NCBI RefSeq assembly: GCF_003479425.1
Contig: NZ_QUHC01000001.1
Location: 558,001-622,000 of the forward strand
From: Odoribacter sp. AF15-53
GTDB lineage: Bacteria > Bacteroidota > Bacteroidia > Bacteroidales > Marinifilaceae
Reading direction: 5' to 3'
DNA length: 64,000 nucleotides
Positions 27,576 to 37,062 of this stretch are shown piece after piece. Each line of letters begins with the position of its first letter. Within the stretch, counting starts at the first letter, position 1. The translations under genes were made by a program, and so were the position numbers. The notes beneath the pieces were generated by a model, which saw nothing but the letters and a program-made list of their open reading frames with translations, searched no databases and was not told the origin of the DNA.

Positions 27576-30026
27576 TTATCTGATTTCCGCGTTGAAAAGG
27601 TGCTTGTAAGTACCGATCAACTTGTTCATGATTTTATCTATTTGTTTGTCCGTGAGAGTTTTCTCCTCGTCCAGCAGGGTGAAACTAACGGCGTACGATT
27701 TCTTGTCGGCACCGAGTTTTTCGCCCTCGTAAACGTCGAATAACGATACGGATTTCAATAATGATTTCTCGGAACGGAAAGCCGTTTCCTTGATCTCTTT
27801 GAAAGTCACTTTCTTGTCAAGCAACAAGGCAAGGTCTCGCTTCACGGAAGGGAATTTCGGAAGCGGGGTATAAGAAACCGAGAGGTTCTTGATCACCTTG
27901 AGGATATTCTCCCACGAGAATTCAGCATAATAAACCTCTTGATTGATATCCGCTTTCTTTAAAGGAGCCTTGCTCAGGATTCCCAAAGATACGATATGTT
28001 TGTCCCCGGCTTTATAAGTCAAGCCTTCCCGGAATATGTCCTTGTCGCTGGCATCAATCTTCAGGTTATCGGCTTGAAGTCCGAGGCGGTTCAGGATCAT
28101 CTCGCAATATGCTTTCAGGTAGAAGAAGTCCGTTTTCGTCTCTTTCGCGTTCCATGAGGCTGCGTTTTTATTACCCGTGATGAAAAGTGAAAGCATGTAT
28201 TCTTCTTTGTATTGTTTCAACGGGTTGTCAATGCCTTCTTTCTTGTTGAACATATAGGTCTTACCGAACTCGAATAATTTAAGGTTCTGGTTTTTCCGGT
28301 TGATGTTGTAAGCGATGTTTTCCAGTCCGCTAAACAACAAGGATTGACGCATGGCTCCCAGATCGGTACTAAGCGGGTTGAATAACATGACCGTGTTGGC
28401 CGGATCGAAGGTTTTCAAGTCCTCGTAATAGCTGGCTTTCGTCAGAGAGTTATTCATTATTTCACAGAAACCGTTTGAGGCCAGTATGTCGGAAATGATG
28501 TTCTTCAACTGGAAGTCATCCGGTTTTTCTGAATAGCTTAACGTGGATCTCACGCTGGCAGGTACTTCCACGTTGTTGAATCCGTAGATGCGAAGGATGT
28601 CCTCGATCACGTCAGCTTCTCGTTGCACGTCGACACGGTAGGGGGGGACATTTAATAAAAGACCCTCTTCGCACTCCTCAACGATTTTGATTTCAAGTGA
28701 ACGGAGTATATTTTTGATTACTTCGTGATCTATTTTCTTACCGATGAGACGATCCACGTGAGCGTATTTTATCGCGACTTCGAAATCCTTGACGGGTTCC
28801 GGGTAAATGTCGATCGGGGCACACGTGATTTTTCCCCCGGCAACTTCCTTGATCATCATGGCAGCCAGTTTGAGGGCATAGATCACGATGTTCGGGTCGG
28901 TTCCGCGTTCATAACGGAAAGAAGCATCGGTATTCAGACCGTGACGGCGAGCCGTTTTACGAACGAATACCGGGTCAAAGCAAGCGCTTTCGAGGAAGAC
29001 GTTCGTGGTGGTGTTAGAAATACCGCTTTCCTGTCCCCCGAATACCCCGGCGATACACATGGGTGTTTCGCTGTTACAGATCATCAGGTCGTCCTCGTGC
29101 AGTTCTCTCTCAACCCCGTCCAGGGTGATGAATTTCGTGCCTTTGGCAACGCTTTTCACGATAACTTCGTTTCCTTTGATTTTATCTTTATCGAAAGAGT
29201 GCAGCGGTTGACCGAGTCCGAACAGGATGTAATTGGTCACGTCCACGATGTTGTTGATTGGGTGGAGGCCAATGGCTTTCATCCGGTTTTGTAACCATTC
29301 CGGAGACGGTTTTACCTCGACGCCTTCAATACATATCCCGGCATACCGACGGCATGCTTCCGGGCGTTCCATGCGTACGGAGATTTTGGCATCTGTACTG
29401 TCCGGTTGGAAGGCTTCCACGGAGGGAAGAGTGTAATGAATATCTTGTCTTTGTTGCAGGTAAGCGGCTAGATCACGGGCAACTCCCAGGTGGGAAGCCC
29501 CGTCGATGCGGTTGGGGGTGATATCTACCTCGATAATAGTGTCCCGGTATACATTGAAATAGTCCGCGGCGGGAATACCTACCGGGGTATTTTCCGGCAA
29601 TACCATGATTCCCGCGTGGTCGGTTCCGATACCGATTTCGTCTTCGGCACAGATCATTCCGTTGGAGGCCACGCCCCGTATTTTTGATTTCTTGATCACG
29701 AACTCTTCATCACCTTTGTAGAGAGTTGTTCCGACGGTAGCCACGACAACTTTTTGTCCGGCAGCCACGTTAGGCGCCCCGCACACGATTTGTTCCGGTT
29801 CTCCCGTACCCAAATCTACGGTGGTCACGTGTAAATGGTCAGAATCGGGATGTGCCTCGCAAGTCAGTACATGGCCGATAACCAATCCTTTTAATCCTCC
29901 CTTTATAGCTTCAAATTCTTCGTATCCGCCAACTTCAAGTCCGATACTTGTCAGGATTTTACAAATCTCTTCCGTGTTTTGATCTATCTTTAGATAGTCT
30001 TTCAACCAGTTCAGTGATACGTTCAT
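27576..30026 (-). CDS. pheT: Phenylalanine-tRNA ligase beta subunit
   Basis: 816 residues, full length. Order of domains: N-terminal (MNVSLNWLKDYL), EMAP/tRNA-binding OB fold (about 40-150, VLTCEAHPDSDHLHVTTVDLG), B3/B4 editing domain (about 210-390), B5 DNA-binding-like domain (about 400-475), the catalytic-like core (FNPLSTDLGAMRQSL) and a C-terminal ferredoxin-like anticodon domain (about 720-816). It pairs with PheS, whose gene is not in the window. Heptamer repeats fill the 65 bp before it. Confidence 0.97.
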   Translation of the reverse strand: MNVSLNWLKDYLKIDQNTEEICKILTSIGLEVGGYEEFEAIKGGLKGLVIGHVLTCEAHPDSDHLHVTTVDLGTGEPEQIVCGAPNVAAGQKVVVATVGTTLYKGDEEFVIKKSKIRGVASNGMICAEDEIGIGTDHAGIMVLPENTPVGIPAADYFNVYRDTIIEVDITPNRIDGASHLGVARDLAAYLQQRQDIHYTLPSVEAFQPDSTDAKISVRMERPEACRRYAGICIEGVEVKPSPEWLQNRMKAIGLHPINNIVDVTNYILFGLGQPLHSFDKDKIKGNEVIVKSVAKGTKFITLDGVERELHEDDLMICNSETPMCIAGVFGGQESGISNTTTNVFLESACFDPVFVRKTARRHGLNTDASFRYERGTDPNIVIYALKLAAMMIKEVAGGKITCAPIDIYPEPVKDFEVAIKYAHVDRLIGKKIDHEVIKNILRSLEIKIVEECEEGLLLNVPPYRVDVQREADVIEDILRIYGFNNVEVPASVRSTLSYSEKPDDFQLKNIISDILASNGFCEIMNNSLTKASYYEDLKTFDPANTVMLFNPLSTDLGAMRQSLLFSGLENIAYNINRKNQNLKLFEFGKTYMFNKKEGIDNPLKQYKEEYMLSLFITGNKNAASWNAKETKTDFFYLKAYCEMILNRLGLQADNLKIDASDKDIFREGLTYKAGDKHIVSLGILSKAPLKKADINQEVYYAEFSWENILKVIKNLSVSYTPLPKFPSVKRDLALLLDKKVTFKEIKETAFRSEKSLLKSVSLFDVYEGEKLGADKKSYAVSFTLLDEEKTLTDKQIDKIMNKLIGTYKHLFNAEIR

Positions 30027-30075
30027 ATTTTAATTTTAGATTTTAGGTTTTAAATTTTAGATTTCCCCATGCGAT
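30027..30075. repeat. Family B heptamer tract between nadA and pheT
   Basis: ATTTTAA, TTTTAGA, TTTTAGG, TTTTAAA, TTTTAGA in a row, directly before the pheT start. Confidence 0.75.
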
Positions 30076-30091
30076 TCCTCGCTTTTCATTT

Positions 30092-31018
30092 TCAATTGAT
30101 ATCTAGCATTCTTTGAATGGGTAACCAGGCTTTTTCTCTCAACTCTTCCGGAACCCGTACTTCGTATTGTTCTTTTTCAAGGGCATCGAGGACTTTTTCA
30201 AGAGTTACTTTTTTCATCTGGGCGCAGATGGCCGTCGGGTGAATGGGGATAAACTCTTTCGTCGGGTTATCGGCCTGTAATTTATGGATTGTTTCCAACT
30301 CCGTGGCGATGATAAACCGTTGTTTGGGTGATTCCTTGGCATGTTTGATGATTCCTGCCGTGGAATACATGAATGCACGGGGATGATTTAGTACACGATC
30401 ATCATGCGAACAACTGGATTCCGGGTGAATAAGCACGTCGGCATCCGGGTATTGTTCCAGTTTATCCAGCACCATTTGAGAGTCGATTCTTTCATGCACG
30501 CAACAGTCGCCGTTCCAAATTTCCATTTCCCGTCCGGTTACTTTTTGAATGTAAGCACCCAGATTCTTGTCGGGAACGAAGAGAATTTTTTTGTCTTTTG
30601 GCAGGCTTTGAACCACTTTTAAGGCGTTGGAGGAGGTGCAGCAATAATCGGTGTAAGCTTTCACCTCGGCCGTGGTGTTCACGTAGCTGACGATAAGCCC
30701 TTCCGGGTTCGCTTTTTTCCATTCCCGCAAGTCGTAACCGCTAACTCCTTCGGCCAACGAACATCCGGCACCTTCTGCCGGGATCAGAACTTTTTTGTTT
30801 GGGGATATAATTGATGCTGTCTCTGCCATGAAATGCACACCGCAGAAGACGATGATATCGGCATCCGTGTCTCCGGCCATGCGAGAGAGACCCAGCGAGT
30901 CACCTAGGTAGTCCGCTATATCCTGTACTTCGGGACGGGTATAATAGTGTGCCAGAATAATGGCGTTTTTCTCTTTCTTGAGTTGTTTTATCCTATTGAT
31001 AATCTCTGTATGCGTCAT
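30092..31018 (-). CDS. nadA: Quinolinate synthase A
   Basis: 308 residues. NadA is the 4Fe-4S enzyme that condenses iminoaspartate with dihydroxyacetone phosphate to quinolinate. The three cluster cysteines are in recognisable context: DYCCTSSNA near 128, NGDCCVHE, and HPTAICAQMKK near 263. HYYTRPEVQDIADYLGDS at the N-terminus is the substrate-binding signature. It lies with nadC and nadB in one minus-strand block, but has its own -7 box (31039-31046), so separate expression is possible. Confidence 0.97.
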   Translation of the reverse strand: MTHTEIINRIKQLKKEKNAIILAHYYTRPEVQDIADYLGDSLGLSRMAGDTDADIIVFCGVHFMAETASIISPNKKVLIPAEGAGCSLAEGVSGYDLREWKKANPEGLIVSYVNTTAEVKAYTDYCCTSSNALKVVQSLPKDKKILFVPDKNLGAYIQKVTGREMEIWNGDCCVHERIDSQMVLDKLEQYPDADVLIHPESSCSHDDRVLNHPRAFMYSTAGIIKHAKESPKQRFIIATELETIHKLQADNPTKEFIPIHPTAICAQMKKVTLEKVLDALEKEQYEVRVPEELREKAWLPIQRMLDIN

Positions 31019-31038
31019 AACCTTGTTTTTTGGAGCTT

Positions 31039-31046
31039 CAAAGATA
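31039..31046 (-). promoter_or_regulatory. -7 box (TATCTTTG) of nadA
   Basis: Minus-strand match to TAnnTTTG, 20 bp before the nadA ATG in a 125-bp gap that also holds a family B tract (ATTTTAGATTTTGAATTTTA). Confidence 0.6.
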
Positions 31047-31143
31047 ACGTATTAATTTTAGATTTTGAATTTTAGATTTTAGATTGAAAATTACGAAGGT
31101 AATTTTTTATAATCCTCAACTTTTATCTTTTAGTTTTTATCTT

Positions 31144-31980
31144 TTAACTCATTTTTATGTTCATACTGATATCCATTGCCGTAACCGAGTGAGTCAAGGC
31201 TCCCACGCTGATGTAGTCGACACCGGTGGCGGCGACGCCTTTCAGGCGGGGGATACTCATGTTGCCGGAGGCTTCTGTTTTGGCCTTGCCAGCGATGAGT
31301 TTCACGGCTTCGGTCATCATTTCGTTGCTCATGTTATCAAGCATGATGATATCGGCTTTGGCATCAAGGGCTTGTTGTACCTCTTCGAGCGTGGTGGTTT
31401 CCACTTCCACTTTGATACTGAGAGGAAGATTGGCCTTTACCGCTTTCACGGCGTTCGGTATACCTCCGGCGATCTTGATATGATTGTCTTTCAGCATGAT
31501 CATGTCGTACAGGCCCATCCTGTGATTGGAGCCACCCCCGTGATGAACGGCCATTTTATCCAGTACCCGTAATCCGGGAGCTGTTTTGCGGGTATCCAGT
31601 AATAGCGTGTGTGTGCCGGCAAGTTCTTTCATGTACAGGGAGGTGGCGGTCGCGATGCCGGACATCCGTTGTAATATATTTAATGATAGCCGTTCCCCGC
31701 ACAATAAAGTCCGGTAACTGGCCTGAATGCGCAGGATGATATCTCCCTTCTTCACGGCTGTGCCGTCAGAAACCAAGGGTTCCCACACGATATCTTTTTC
31801 AAATCTTTCGAATACTCGTTTCGCGATTTCCAATCCGGAAATAACGCCGTCGGCTTTTGCTTTCATCTCGGCCATAGCTTTCGCGTGTACCGGAATAATG
31901 GCGTTGGTCGTGATGTCTCCCGTTGCGATGTCTTCTTCTATGGCAAGGTCGATGAGTCTTTCAATGAGCGAATCGTACAT
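31144..31980 (-). CDS. nadC: Nicotinate-nucleotide pyrophosphorylase (carboxylating)
   Basis: 278 residues. NadC converts quinolinate and PRPP to nicotinate mononucleotide. Family signatures are DTRKTAPGLRVLDKMAV near 134, HHGGGSNHRMGLYDMIMLKDNH near 152 and VEVETTTLEE near 188. Length is normal. It is the middle gene of nadB-nadC-nadA; a family A palindrome separates it from nadB. Confidence 0.97.
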   Translation of the reverse strand: MYDSLIERLIDLAIEEDIATGDITTNAIIPVHAKAMAEMKAKADGVISGLEIAKRVFERFEKDIVWEPLVSDGTAVKKGDIILRIQASYRTLLCGERLSLNILQRMSGIATATSLYMKELAGTHTLLLDTRKTAPGLRVLDKMAVHHGGGSNHRMGLYDMIMLKDNHIKIAGGIPNAVKAVKANLPLSIKVEVETTTLEEVQQALDAKADIIMLDNMSNEMMTEAVKLIAGKAKTEASGNMSIPRLKGVAATGVDYISVGALTHSVTAMDISMNIKMS

Positions 31981-32008
31981 ATATTTTAGATTTTAAATTT
32001 TAGAATAT
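31981..32008. repeat. Family B heptamer tract upstream of nadC
   Basis: ATTTTAG, ATTTTAA, ATTTTAG, AATATAA immediately before the nadC ATG. Confidence 0.7.
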
Positions 32009-32011
32009 AAA

Positions 32012-32144
32012 AGTCCATAAGGTCCATAAAGTCACGGGTGTCCTTCGGACCGTATTTAACGGCAGTTTGACTGCCGTAGACAAAGCGCCCCGCAGGGGTC
32101 CATTGACTTTATAGACCTTATGGACTTTATGGATCTTATGGACT
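32012..32144. repeat. Family A palindromic element, copy A2
   Basis: Left arm units are GTCCATAAG and GTCCATAAA. Right arm units are GACTTTATA, GACCTTATG, GACTTTATG, GATCTTATG, ending GGACT. The core carries GTCCTTCGGAC, CGGCAG..CTGCCG and CCCCGCAGGGG. The core is close to A1, but the arm units have changed from TTT/AAA to TCC/GGA on both sides together. It lies between nadB and nadC. Confidence 0.9.
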
Positions 32145-32154
32145 CTTTCCATTT

Positions 32155-33720
32155 TCAATTGTTTATCACTGGCGTTGTTTTAATCTCTTGTTCCTTTTGT
32201 TGGATAATATGGCATAGGAACCTGTCGTTCGATGTAGGGTAGTCGGAACGGAAGTGTCCACCCCGGCTCTCTTTGCGGAAGAGGGCGGAACGGATGATCA
32301 GTTTGGCTACCGTGAGTAGATTCTTGCTTACCAGCGAGTAATATTCGTTTGCTTCGAACTTTTCGGTTTCTTCCAATCGGTTCAAGGCATTTAATCCTTC
32401 CTGCAACCCGTTTTCGGTACGGATGATTCCGGCTTCTTGGGTCATGATGTTGGCGACCTCGTTTTTCAACGACAGGTAAGCCTCTCGTTTTTGATTGTTT
32501 AACGTGAACAACGGGGTTGTTTCGGGAATCGGTGCTTCCCGTCGGTTGCGAACCGAATCCTCGACGGCTCGTTTACCGAATACCAAGCATTCGATGAGCG
32601 AATTGGAAGCCAATCGGTTGGCTCCCATAATACCGGATGAGGCCAGTTCTCCACACACGTATAGGTGAGGAATGTTGGAACGTCCGGTGAGATCCGTTTG
32701 CACGCCGCCCACGGTGTAATGAGCCGCGGGAGCGACGGGTATACGATCCGTCATGTCAATTCCCAGTTCGGCACATTTCTCGAAGATATTCGGGAAGCGT
32801 TTCTTGATCTTTTCCGGGTCAAGGTGTTTTAACGAGAGATAGACGTAATCCTGATGATGTTCTTTCATCTGTTGGAATATGGATTGGGCCACGATGTCAC
32901 GAGGGGCGAGTTCAGCCAGTTCGTGTTTCCCGACCATGAAACGTTCTCCCTGTTGATTCAGAAGATGAGCCCCTTCACCACGTACGGCTTCGCTTACCAG
33001 GTAGGCTTCTCCGGTAGGGGTATAGATAGCGGAAGGGTGGAACTGGATGAATTCCATATCCACGATTTTGCATCCCGCGTTATAAGTCAGGGCCAGTCCG
33101 TCACCGATAGTCGTGTGCGGGTTGGTCGTTCGTTTGTATATGGCTGATGTACCGCCCGAAGTCAGGAACACATTGTGTCCCGTGAATACTTCTTCCCGGT
33201 TTTTGTTAAAATCCCAGCATCTGACGCCGTAGCATCCGTATTCATCCTGCAACAAGGCGATAACAGCGTGATTGTCGAAAACTTCGACAGTGGGACAATG
33301 TTCCACTTTGTCAATCACGAAGTTCGTGATCATCCTTCCGGTGGCATCCCCCCCGGCGTGGAGAATTCGTTTCTGGTGATGTCCTCCTTCTAGGCCCAGG
33401 GCCAGTTCCCCGTTTTCCGTGTCGAAGCGCATCCCATCATTGATTAATTCCTGTATGCGGACAGGGCCTTCGTTTACCAGCACGTTAACCGCCGGATAGT
33501 CGCATAGACCTCTTCCGGCCGTGATCGTGTCCTGAAAATGGAATAATGGCGCGTCGTCTTCTCCGGTGACAGCCGCGATTCCTCCTTGGGCAAAATAAGA
33601 ATTACTTTCCCTGATATTGGATTTAGTTAACAGTGCTACTTTCCCGTGGGCAGAAGCACGATAGGCCGTGTAAAGACCCGCTAAACCACTCCCGACAATG
33701 ATATAATCGTAATTACGCAT
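32155..33720 (-). CDS. nadB: L-aspartate oxidase
   Basis: 521 residues. This flavoenzyme makes iminoaspartate, the first step of de novo NAD synthesis. The FAD-binding GSGLAGLYTAYRA is near residue 8, SYFAQGGIAAV near 42, and the succinate-dehydrogenase-like signatures GEGAHLLN, HYTVGGVQTD and GANRLASNSLIECLVFG are all present. It is the first gene of the nad block. A weak -7-like box (TAATTTCG, one mismatch) lies about 30 bp upstream. Confidence 0.97.
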   Translation of the reverse strand: MRNYDYIIVGSGLAGLYTAYRASAHGKVALLTKSNIRESNSYFAQGGIAAVTGEDDAPLFHFQDTITAGRGLCDYPAVNVLVNEGPVRIQELINDGMRFDTENGELALGLEGGHHQKRILHAGGDATGRMITNFVIDKVEHCPTVEVFDNHAVIALLQDEYGCYGVRCWDFNKNREEVFTGHNVFLTSGGTSAIYKRTTNPHTTIGDGLALTYNAGCKIVDMEFIQFHPSAIYTPTGEAYLVSEAVRGEGAHLLNQQGERFMVGKHELAELAPRDIVAQSIFQQMKEHHQDYVYLSLKHLDPEKIKKRFPNIFEKCAELGIDMTDRIPVAPAAHYTVGGVQTDLTGRSNIPHLYVCGELASSGIMGANRLASNSLIECLVFGKRAVEDSVRNRREAPIPETTPLFTLNNQKREAYLSLKNEVANIMTQEAGIIRTENGLQEGLNALNRLEETEKFEANEYYSLVSKNLLTVAKLIIRSALFRKESRGGHFRSDYPTSNDRFLCHIIQQKEQEIKTTPVINN

Positions 33721-34130
33721 TTTTCTGTCATGTAAATTGGCACGAAATTAGGATTTTTTTATCTATATACCGCCTCTTGACGCAGTTTTTTCAAAAAAGG
33801 CTTAGATTTTAGATTCCTACTGCACAAGGCCGGACTAATTTCTTGATTTATGATTTTCGATGAGGTGATATGATTGATTCAGTGATTTCGTCCAAGTTCA
33901 TCAATACTGTATGGTCTTTTATATTATTCGAGAGCGAGTCACCCGTTGTCTATGGTTGGGTAATCCTTTCTCTTGATCAAGAACATAACACCTACATAGT
34001 ATCAGCATAACATAAACATACATTTCGGTCTATGTTCCGTTGGTGTTGTGTAAGAATTCTCTTGATGTCCAAGTGCAGCGATAGAAGAGAGATCGTTAGG
34101 ATAGGTCTTATTTCAAAGCACGTTCTTATC
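33721..34130. other. 410-bp gap between the SARP-type regulator and nadB
   Basis: No convincing reading frame. It contains the nadB promoter area, a short family B tract (TTAGATTTTAGATT near 33806), and near 34100 a TAGGATA / TATCCTA inverted repeat that could terminate the regulator gene. No RNA fold is recognised. Confidence 0.4.
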
Positions 34131-35636
34131 CTATCTTATTTCCGTGAATGATTTATTGAATTTTTCGCCGTAAGCATTCAGGTACTCTTTGGCGAATTTC
34201 TCGTAGCTCTTTTTGGCCAGGGAGTGTTTGCCGAGGGCGGCGTAGGCGTTTACGCGCAATTGGAGGGCGTATTCGTTGAGTTGGTCGAATACGGATATGG
34301 AATCGGCGATTTGTAGAGCCATATCGGGTTCTGTGGTCGTGTTCACGGAGGTTTCCGAGTAGCTAACGAGGGTGTCGATGACGTAATCAGACACGTTTGC
34401 TTTAAAACGATCCAGCCATTCGTACCCGGAGTCCGAGAGGAATCCGCCTTGACGGGTGAGTTGAAGCAGTTTCAAGATATCTTCCCGTGTGGTGAGTTTC
34501 CCCCGGTTATATAATGACAGGTACTCGTAGTAATCCACGTAGATGCTTTCCGTGTTCAGTAGTAATTCCCAACTTCCGGTTTTGTTGCTTACTTCGTTTT
34601 CCCCCAGCGCATCCAGCAGGCTGCGGAGTTTGCCGATATTAACGGCCCGGTTGTTTTTGGCGCTCTGTTCGGTTTTGTCAAACCACAAGAGTTCTTTCAA
34701 GCGTTCGGACGTGATACCTTTTTCCGGAGTATGCGTTATTAATAGCAAGAACAATTCTTTTAATAGGGGTGTGAACTTTTTAGTGATGTTGTTTCCCTCC
34801 ATGTCGTAAATGTGGAAACCGCCGAACAGGTATATAGCATTGGTCGTTCGAGGCGTGTAAGCGGGCAGGCCGTTTTGCGGCATGTCGATTTCGCTTTCCA
34901 GTTGAACGGCAGAGGCGGTTTGTTTGCGGCGTAATAGTTTTTTCCGGATATGAACCCCGCTGAACACGAGTAAATCAATAATTAATATAAATAGAAACCA
35001 GTACCAGATACTTTTGGGTACGTGTTTATCGGTCGTTTCGATAAAATGAATGTTGCTGATTTGCAAGGCTGGTTTCCCGCTGGGATCGAGCACCTTTTCC
35101 TTATCCGCCACGAAGGCGAATTTGTACCCGGCTTTGGGTTCGAATCCGAGGTTGTTGATCGTGTACAACGTGTCACCGACCTGTAGGGTAAATTCGTTCT
35201 TTTGTTGGAAGAGCGTGAGTTTGATGTTGATCTCCTGTTCGTTCCCGTCCGTTTTGAACCGGGGAATTGGCAGTTTGCGTAGGTTCTCCTTGGAGTAAAC
35301 GATGAGTTGTTGTAATTCCCCCTTCCGGTAGTCGAGGAACAGGTTATAATAATCGTTCTCGTTGGAGTTAATCTGTAATAATGGCCCGAAGTAAGTTTGT
35401 TGTTGCGGTTGCAGCAAAACGTCGAAGTCGAGTTGCATCCTTTTTTTCAGGTATATGTAACGATTTTTATCCGGTGGAATTGTGTCATTCTTCTCTGTTA
35501 CATTGTTGTCGGATTGTGCGAAAAGGGCTTCACACGGGGTGATAACAAAGATAGAAATGAGTAAAATACTCACGAACATAAGGCGTTGTGAGCAGAAGCG
35601 ATTCCGTGAAATGTTATGTCGTTTGGTGTTTTTCAT
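34131..35636 (-). CDS. Membrane-anchored SARP-type transcriptional regulator
   Basis: About 501 residues from the ATG at 35636 (an ATG at 35645 adds three). It has an N-terminal signal/anchor, an exported beta-rich domain (about 60-210, ConA/laminin-G-like by pattern), one membrane helix (SIWYWFLFILIIDLLVF, near 215), then a cytosolic OmpR/SARP-type winged helix (LFGGFHIYDMEGNNITKKFTPLLKELFLLL to LKELLWFD) and a helical BTAD-like C-terminus. The topology places a sensor outside and a DNA-binding activator inside, so it could relay an envelope signal directly to DNA. The target is unknown; the divergent DUF1703 gene and downstream nadB are neighbours only. Confidence 0.8.
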   Translation of the reverse strand: MKNTKRHNISRNRFCSQRLMFVSILLISIFVITPCEALFAQSDNNVTEKNDTIPPDKNRYIYLKKRMQLDFDVLLQPQQQTYFGPLLQINSNENDYYNLFLDYRKGELQQLIVYSKENLRKLPIPRFKTDGNEQEINIKLTLFQQKNEFTLQVGDTLYTINNLGFEPKAGYKFAFVADKEKVLDPSGKPALQISNIHFIETTDKHVPKSIWYWFLFILIIDLLVFSGVHIRKKLLRRKQTASAVQLESEIDMPQNGLPAYTPRTTNAIYLFGGFHIYDMEGNNITKKFTPLLKELFLLLITHTPEKGITSERLKELLWFDKTEQSAKNNRAVNIGKLRSLLDALGENEVSNKTGSWELLLNTESIYVDYYEYLSLYNRGKLTTREDILKLLQLTRQGGFLSDSGYEWLDRFKANVSDYVIDTLVSYSETSVNTTTEPDMALQIADSISVFDQLNEYALQLRVNAYAALGKHSLAKKSYEKFAKEYLNAYGEKFNKSFTEIR

Positions 35637-35642
35637 TCTTTG

Positions 35643-35650
35643 CAAATATA
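35643..35650 (-). promoter_or_regulatory. -7 box (TATATTTG) at the SARP-type regulator start
   Basis: Minus-strand match to TAnnTTTG. It overlaps the ATG at 35645 and would start transcription near 35636, almost on the second ATG, implying a very short or absent leader. Confidence 0.5.
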
Positions 35651-35719
35651 ATATTTGCTCGTGAATATTGAAAATGATTATTCTTTTTGTACGCGATGAA
35701 AATTATGGATTTTATATAT

Positions 35720-35727
35720 TATCTTTG
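35720..35727 (+). promoter_or_regulatory. -7 box (TATCTTTG) of the AAA/DUF1703 gene
   Basis: Plus-strand match to TAnnTTTG, 22 bp before the ATG at 35750. It supports that start over an in-frame ATG at 35687. Confidence 0.6.
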
Positions 35728-35749
35728 TCTTAACGATAAAAATGTCAAG

Positions 35750-37023
35750 ATGGAACAAGTAATAAAGAGAAATCTCCCGATAGGGATACAGACTTTTGAG
35801 AAACTTCGTCAGGAGGGGTATTTATATGTAGATAAGACCGATTTTGTATGGAAGATGGCTTCAACAAGTACGCCTTACTTTCTAAGTCGCCCCCGTCGTT
35901 TTGGAAAAAGCTTGTTACTTTCGACTTTCGAGGCATTTTTTGAAGGGAAGAAGGAGTTGTTTAACGGCTTGGCTATCGAGAAACTGGAACAGGAGTGGAA
36001 AACGTACCCGGTGTTACATTTGGATTTGAATGCCGAGAAGTATGATTCGGTAGAACGATTGTACGCTATTCTCGACCGTCATTTGAATTTGTGGGAAGAT
36101 CGTTGGGGAAAGGATGAACGGGATACAACCTTATCCGGGAGATTGGCCGGGATTATACGTCGGGCTAGTGAACAGGCCGGTCGCGGGGTCGTGGTGCTGG
36201 TGGACGAGTACGATAAACCTTTGTTACAAGCCTTGACAGACGAGGCGTTGCTGGAGGAGTACCGGAAGACGTTAAAGGCGTTTTACGGGGTGTTGAAGAG
36301 TGCCGACCGTTATTTGCGTTTTGTTTTCTTGACGGGAGTAACGAAATTCGCACAGGTGAGCGTGTTCAGCGATTTGAATCAATTGCAAGATATTAGTTTA
36401 TGGCCGGATTATGCCACGGTTTGTGGTATCACCCGGGCAGAATTACTGGAGAATTTCCAACCGGAACTTGAAATTTTTGCCCAAGCAAACGGGATGACGT
36501 ACGATGAAACCGTGCAGGATATGGAACGCCTTTATGACGGGTATCATTTTTTCCCGAATTCGGTAGGCGTGTTTAATCCTTTTAGCCTGTTGAATGCGAT
36601 GAAGGCGAAGACGTTCGGTAGTTATTGGTTCCAAACAGGAACTCCGACGTTTTTGGTGGAATTGTTGAAGAAGAGTGACTACGATCTGCGTACGTTAATC
36701 GACGGGGTGGAGGCTACTGCATCTTCTTTTGCCGAGTATCGGGTAGAGGCCAAGAATCCAATTCCTCTGATATACCAAAGTGGATATTTGACGATAAAGG
36801 AATACGATAAGAGATTTGGTAATTATTTATTAGAATTTCCTAATGATGAAGTTAAATATGGATTCATGGATTTTATGATTCCATTTTATACTTCAATGAT
36901 GATAAGGGTTATTTAATTCCTTTCCAAACGGATGGTAGGGAACTTGTCAAGGTTGGTGTAGAATTCAGCAAGGAAGAGAGAAATATCAGTCGTTGGCAAT
37001 TACAATTGGGAATGGAAAGTTAA
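35750..37023 (+). pseudogene. AAA-ATPase-like/DUF1703 nuclease gene with out-of-frame internal deletion
   Basis: Residues 1-388 from 35750 are a normal AAA-ATPase_like (PF09820-type) module: LPIGIQTFEKLRQEGYLYVDKT, PYFLSRPRRFGKSLLLSTF (P-loop-like), VVLVDEYDKPL, and FVFLTGVTKFAQVSVFSDLNQL. The frame then stops at 36916. In another frame, 36892-37023 encodes the usual family C-terminus (DDKGYLIPF, then GRELVKVGVEFSKEERNISRW) and ends with TAA. The nuclease domain that should lie between, roughly 100 or more residues, is missing. The gene has thus lost its PD-(D/E)XK part through a deletion near 36880-36900 that also shifted the frame. The ATPase part might still be made as a 389-residue protein. 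Confidence 0.85.
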
Positions 37024-37062
37024 AAACTCATATTCCATTTTCAACTTTCCATTTTCCATTGT

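Noticed and set aside
35750..37023. AAA/DUF1703 gene as an anti-phage defence nuclease
   Set aside because: The nuclease domain is missing, no other defence genes are adjacent, and a defence role for the family is not something I can support from this sequence.
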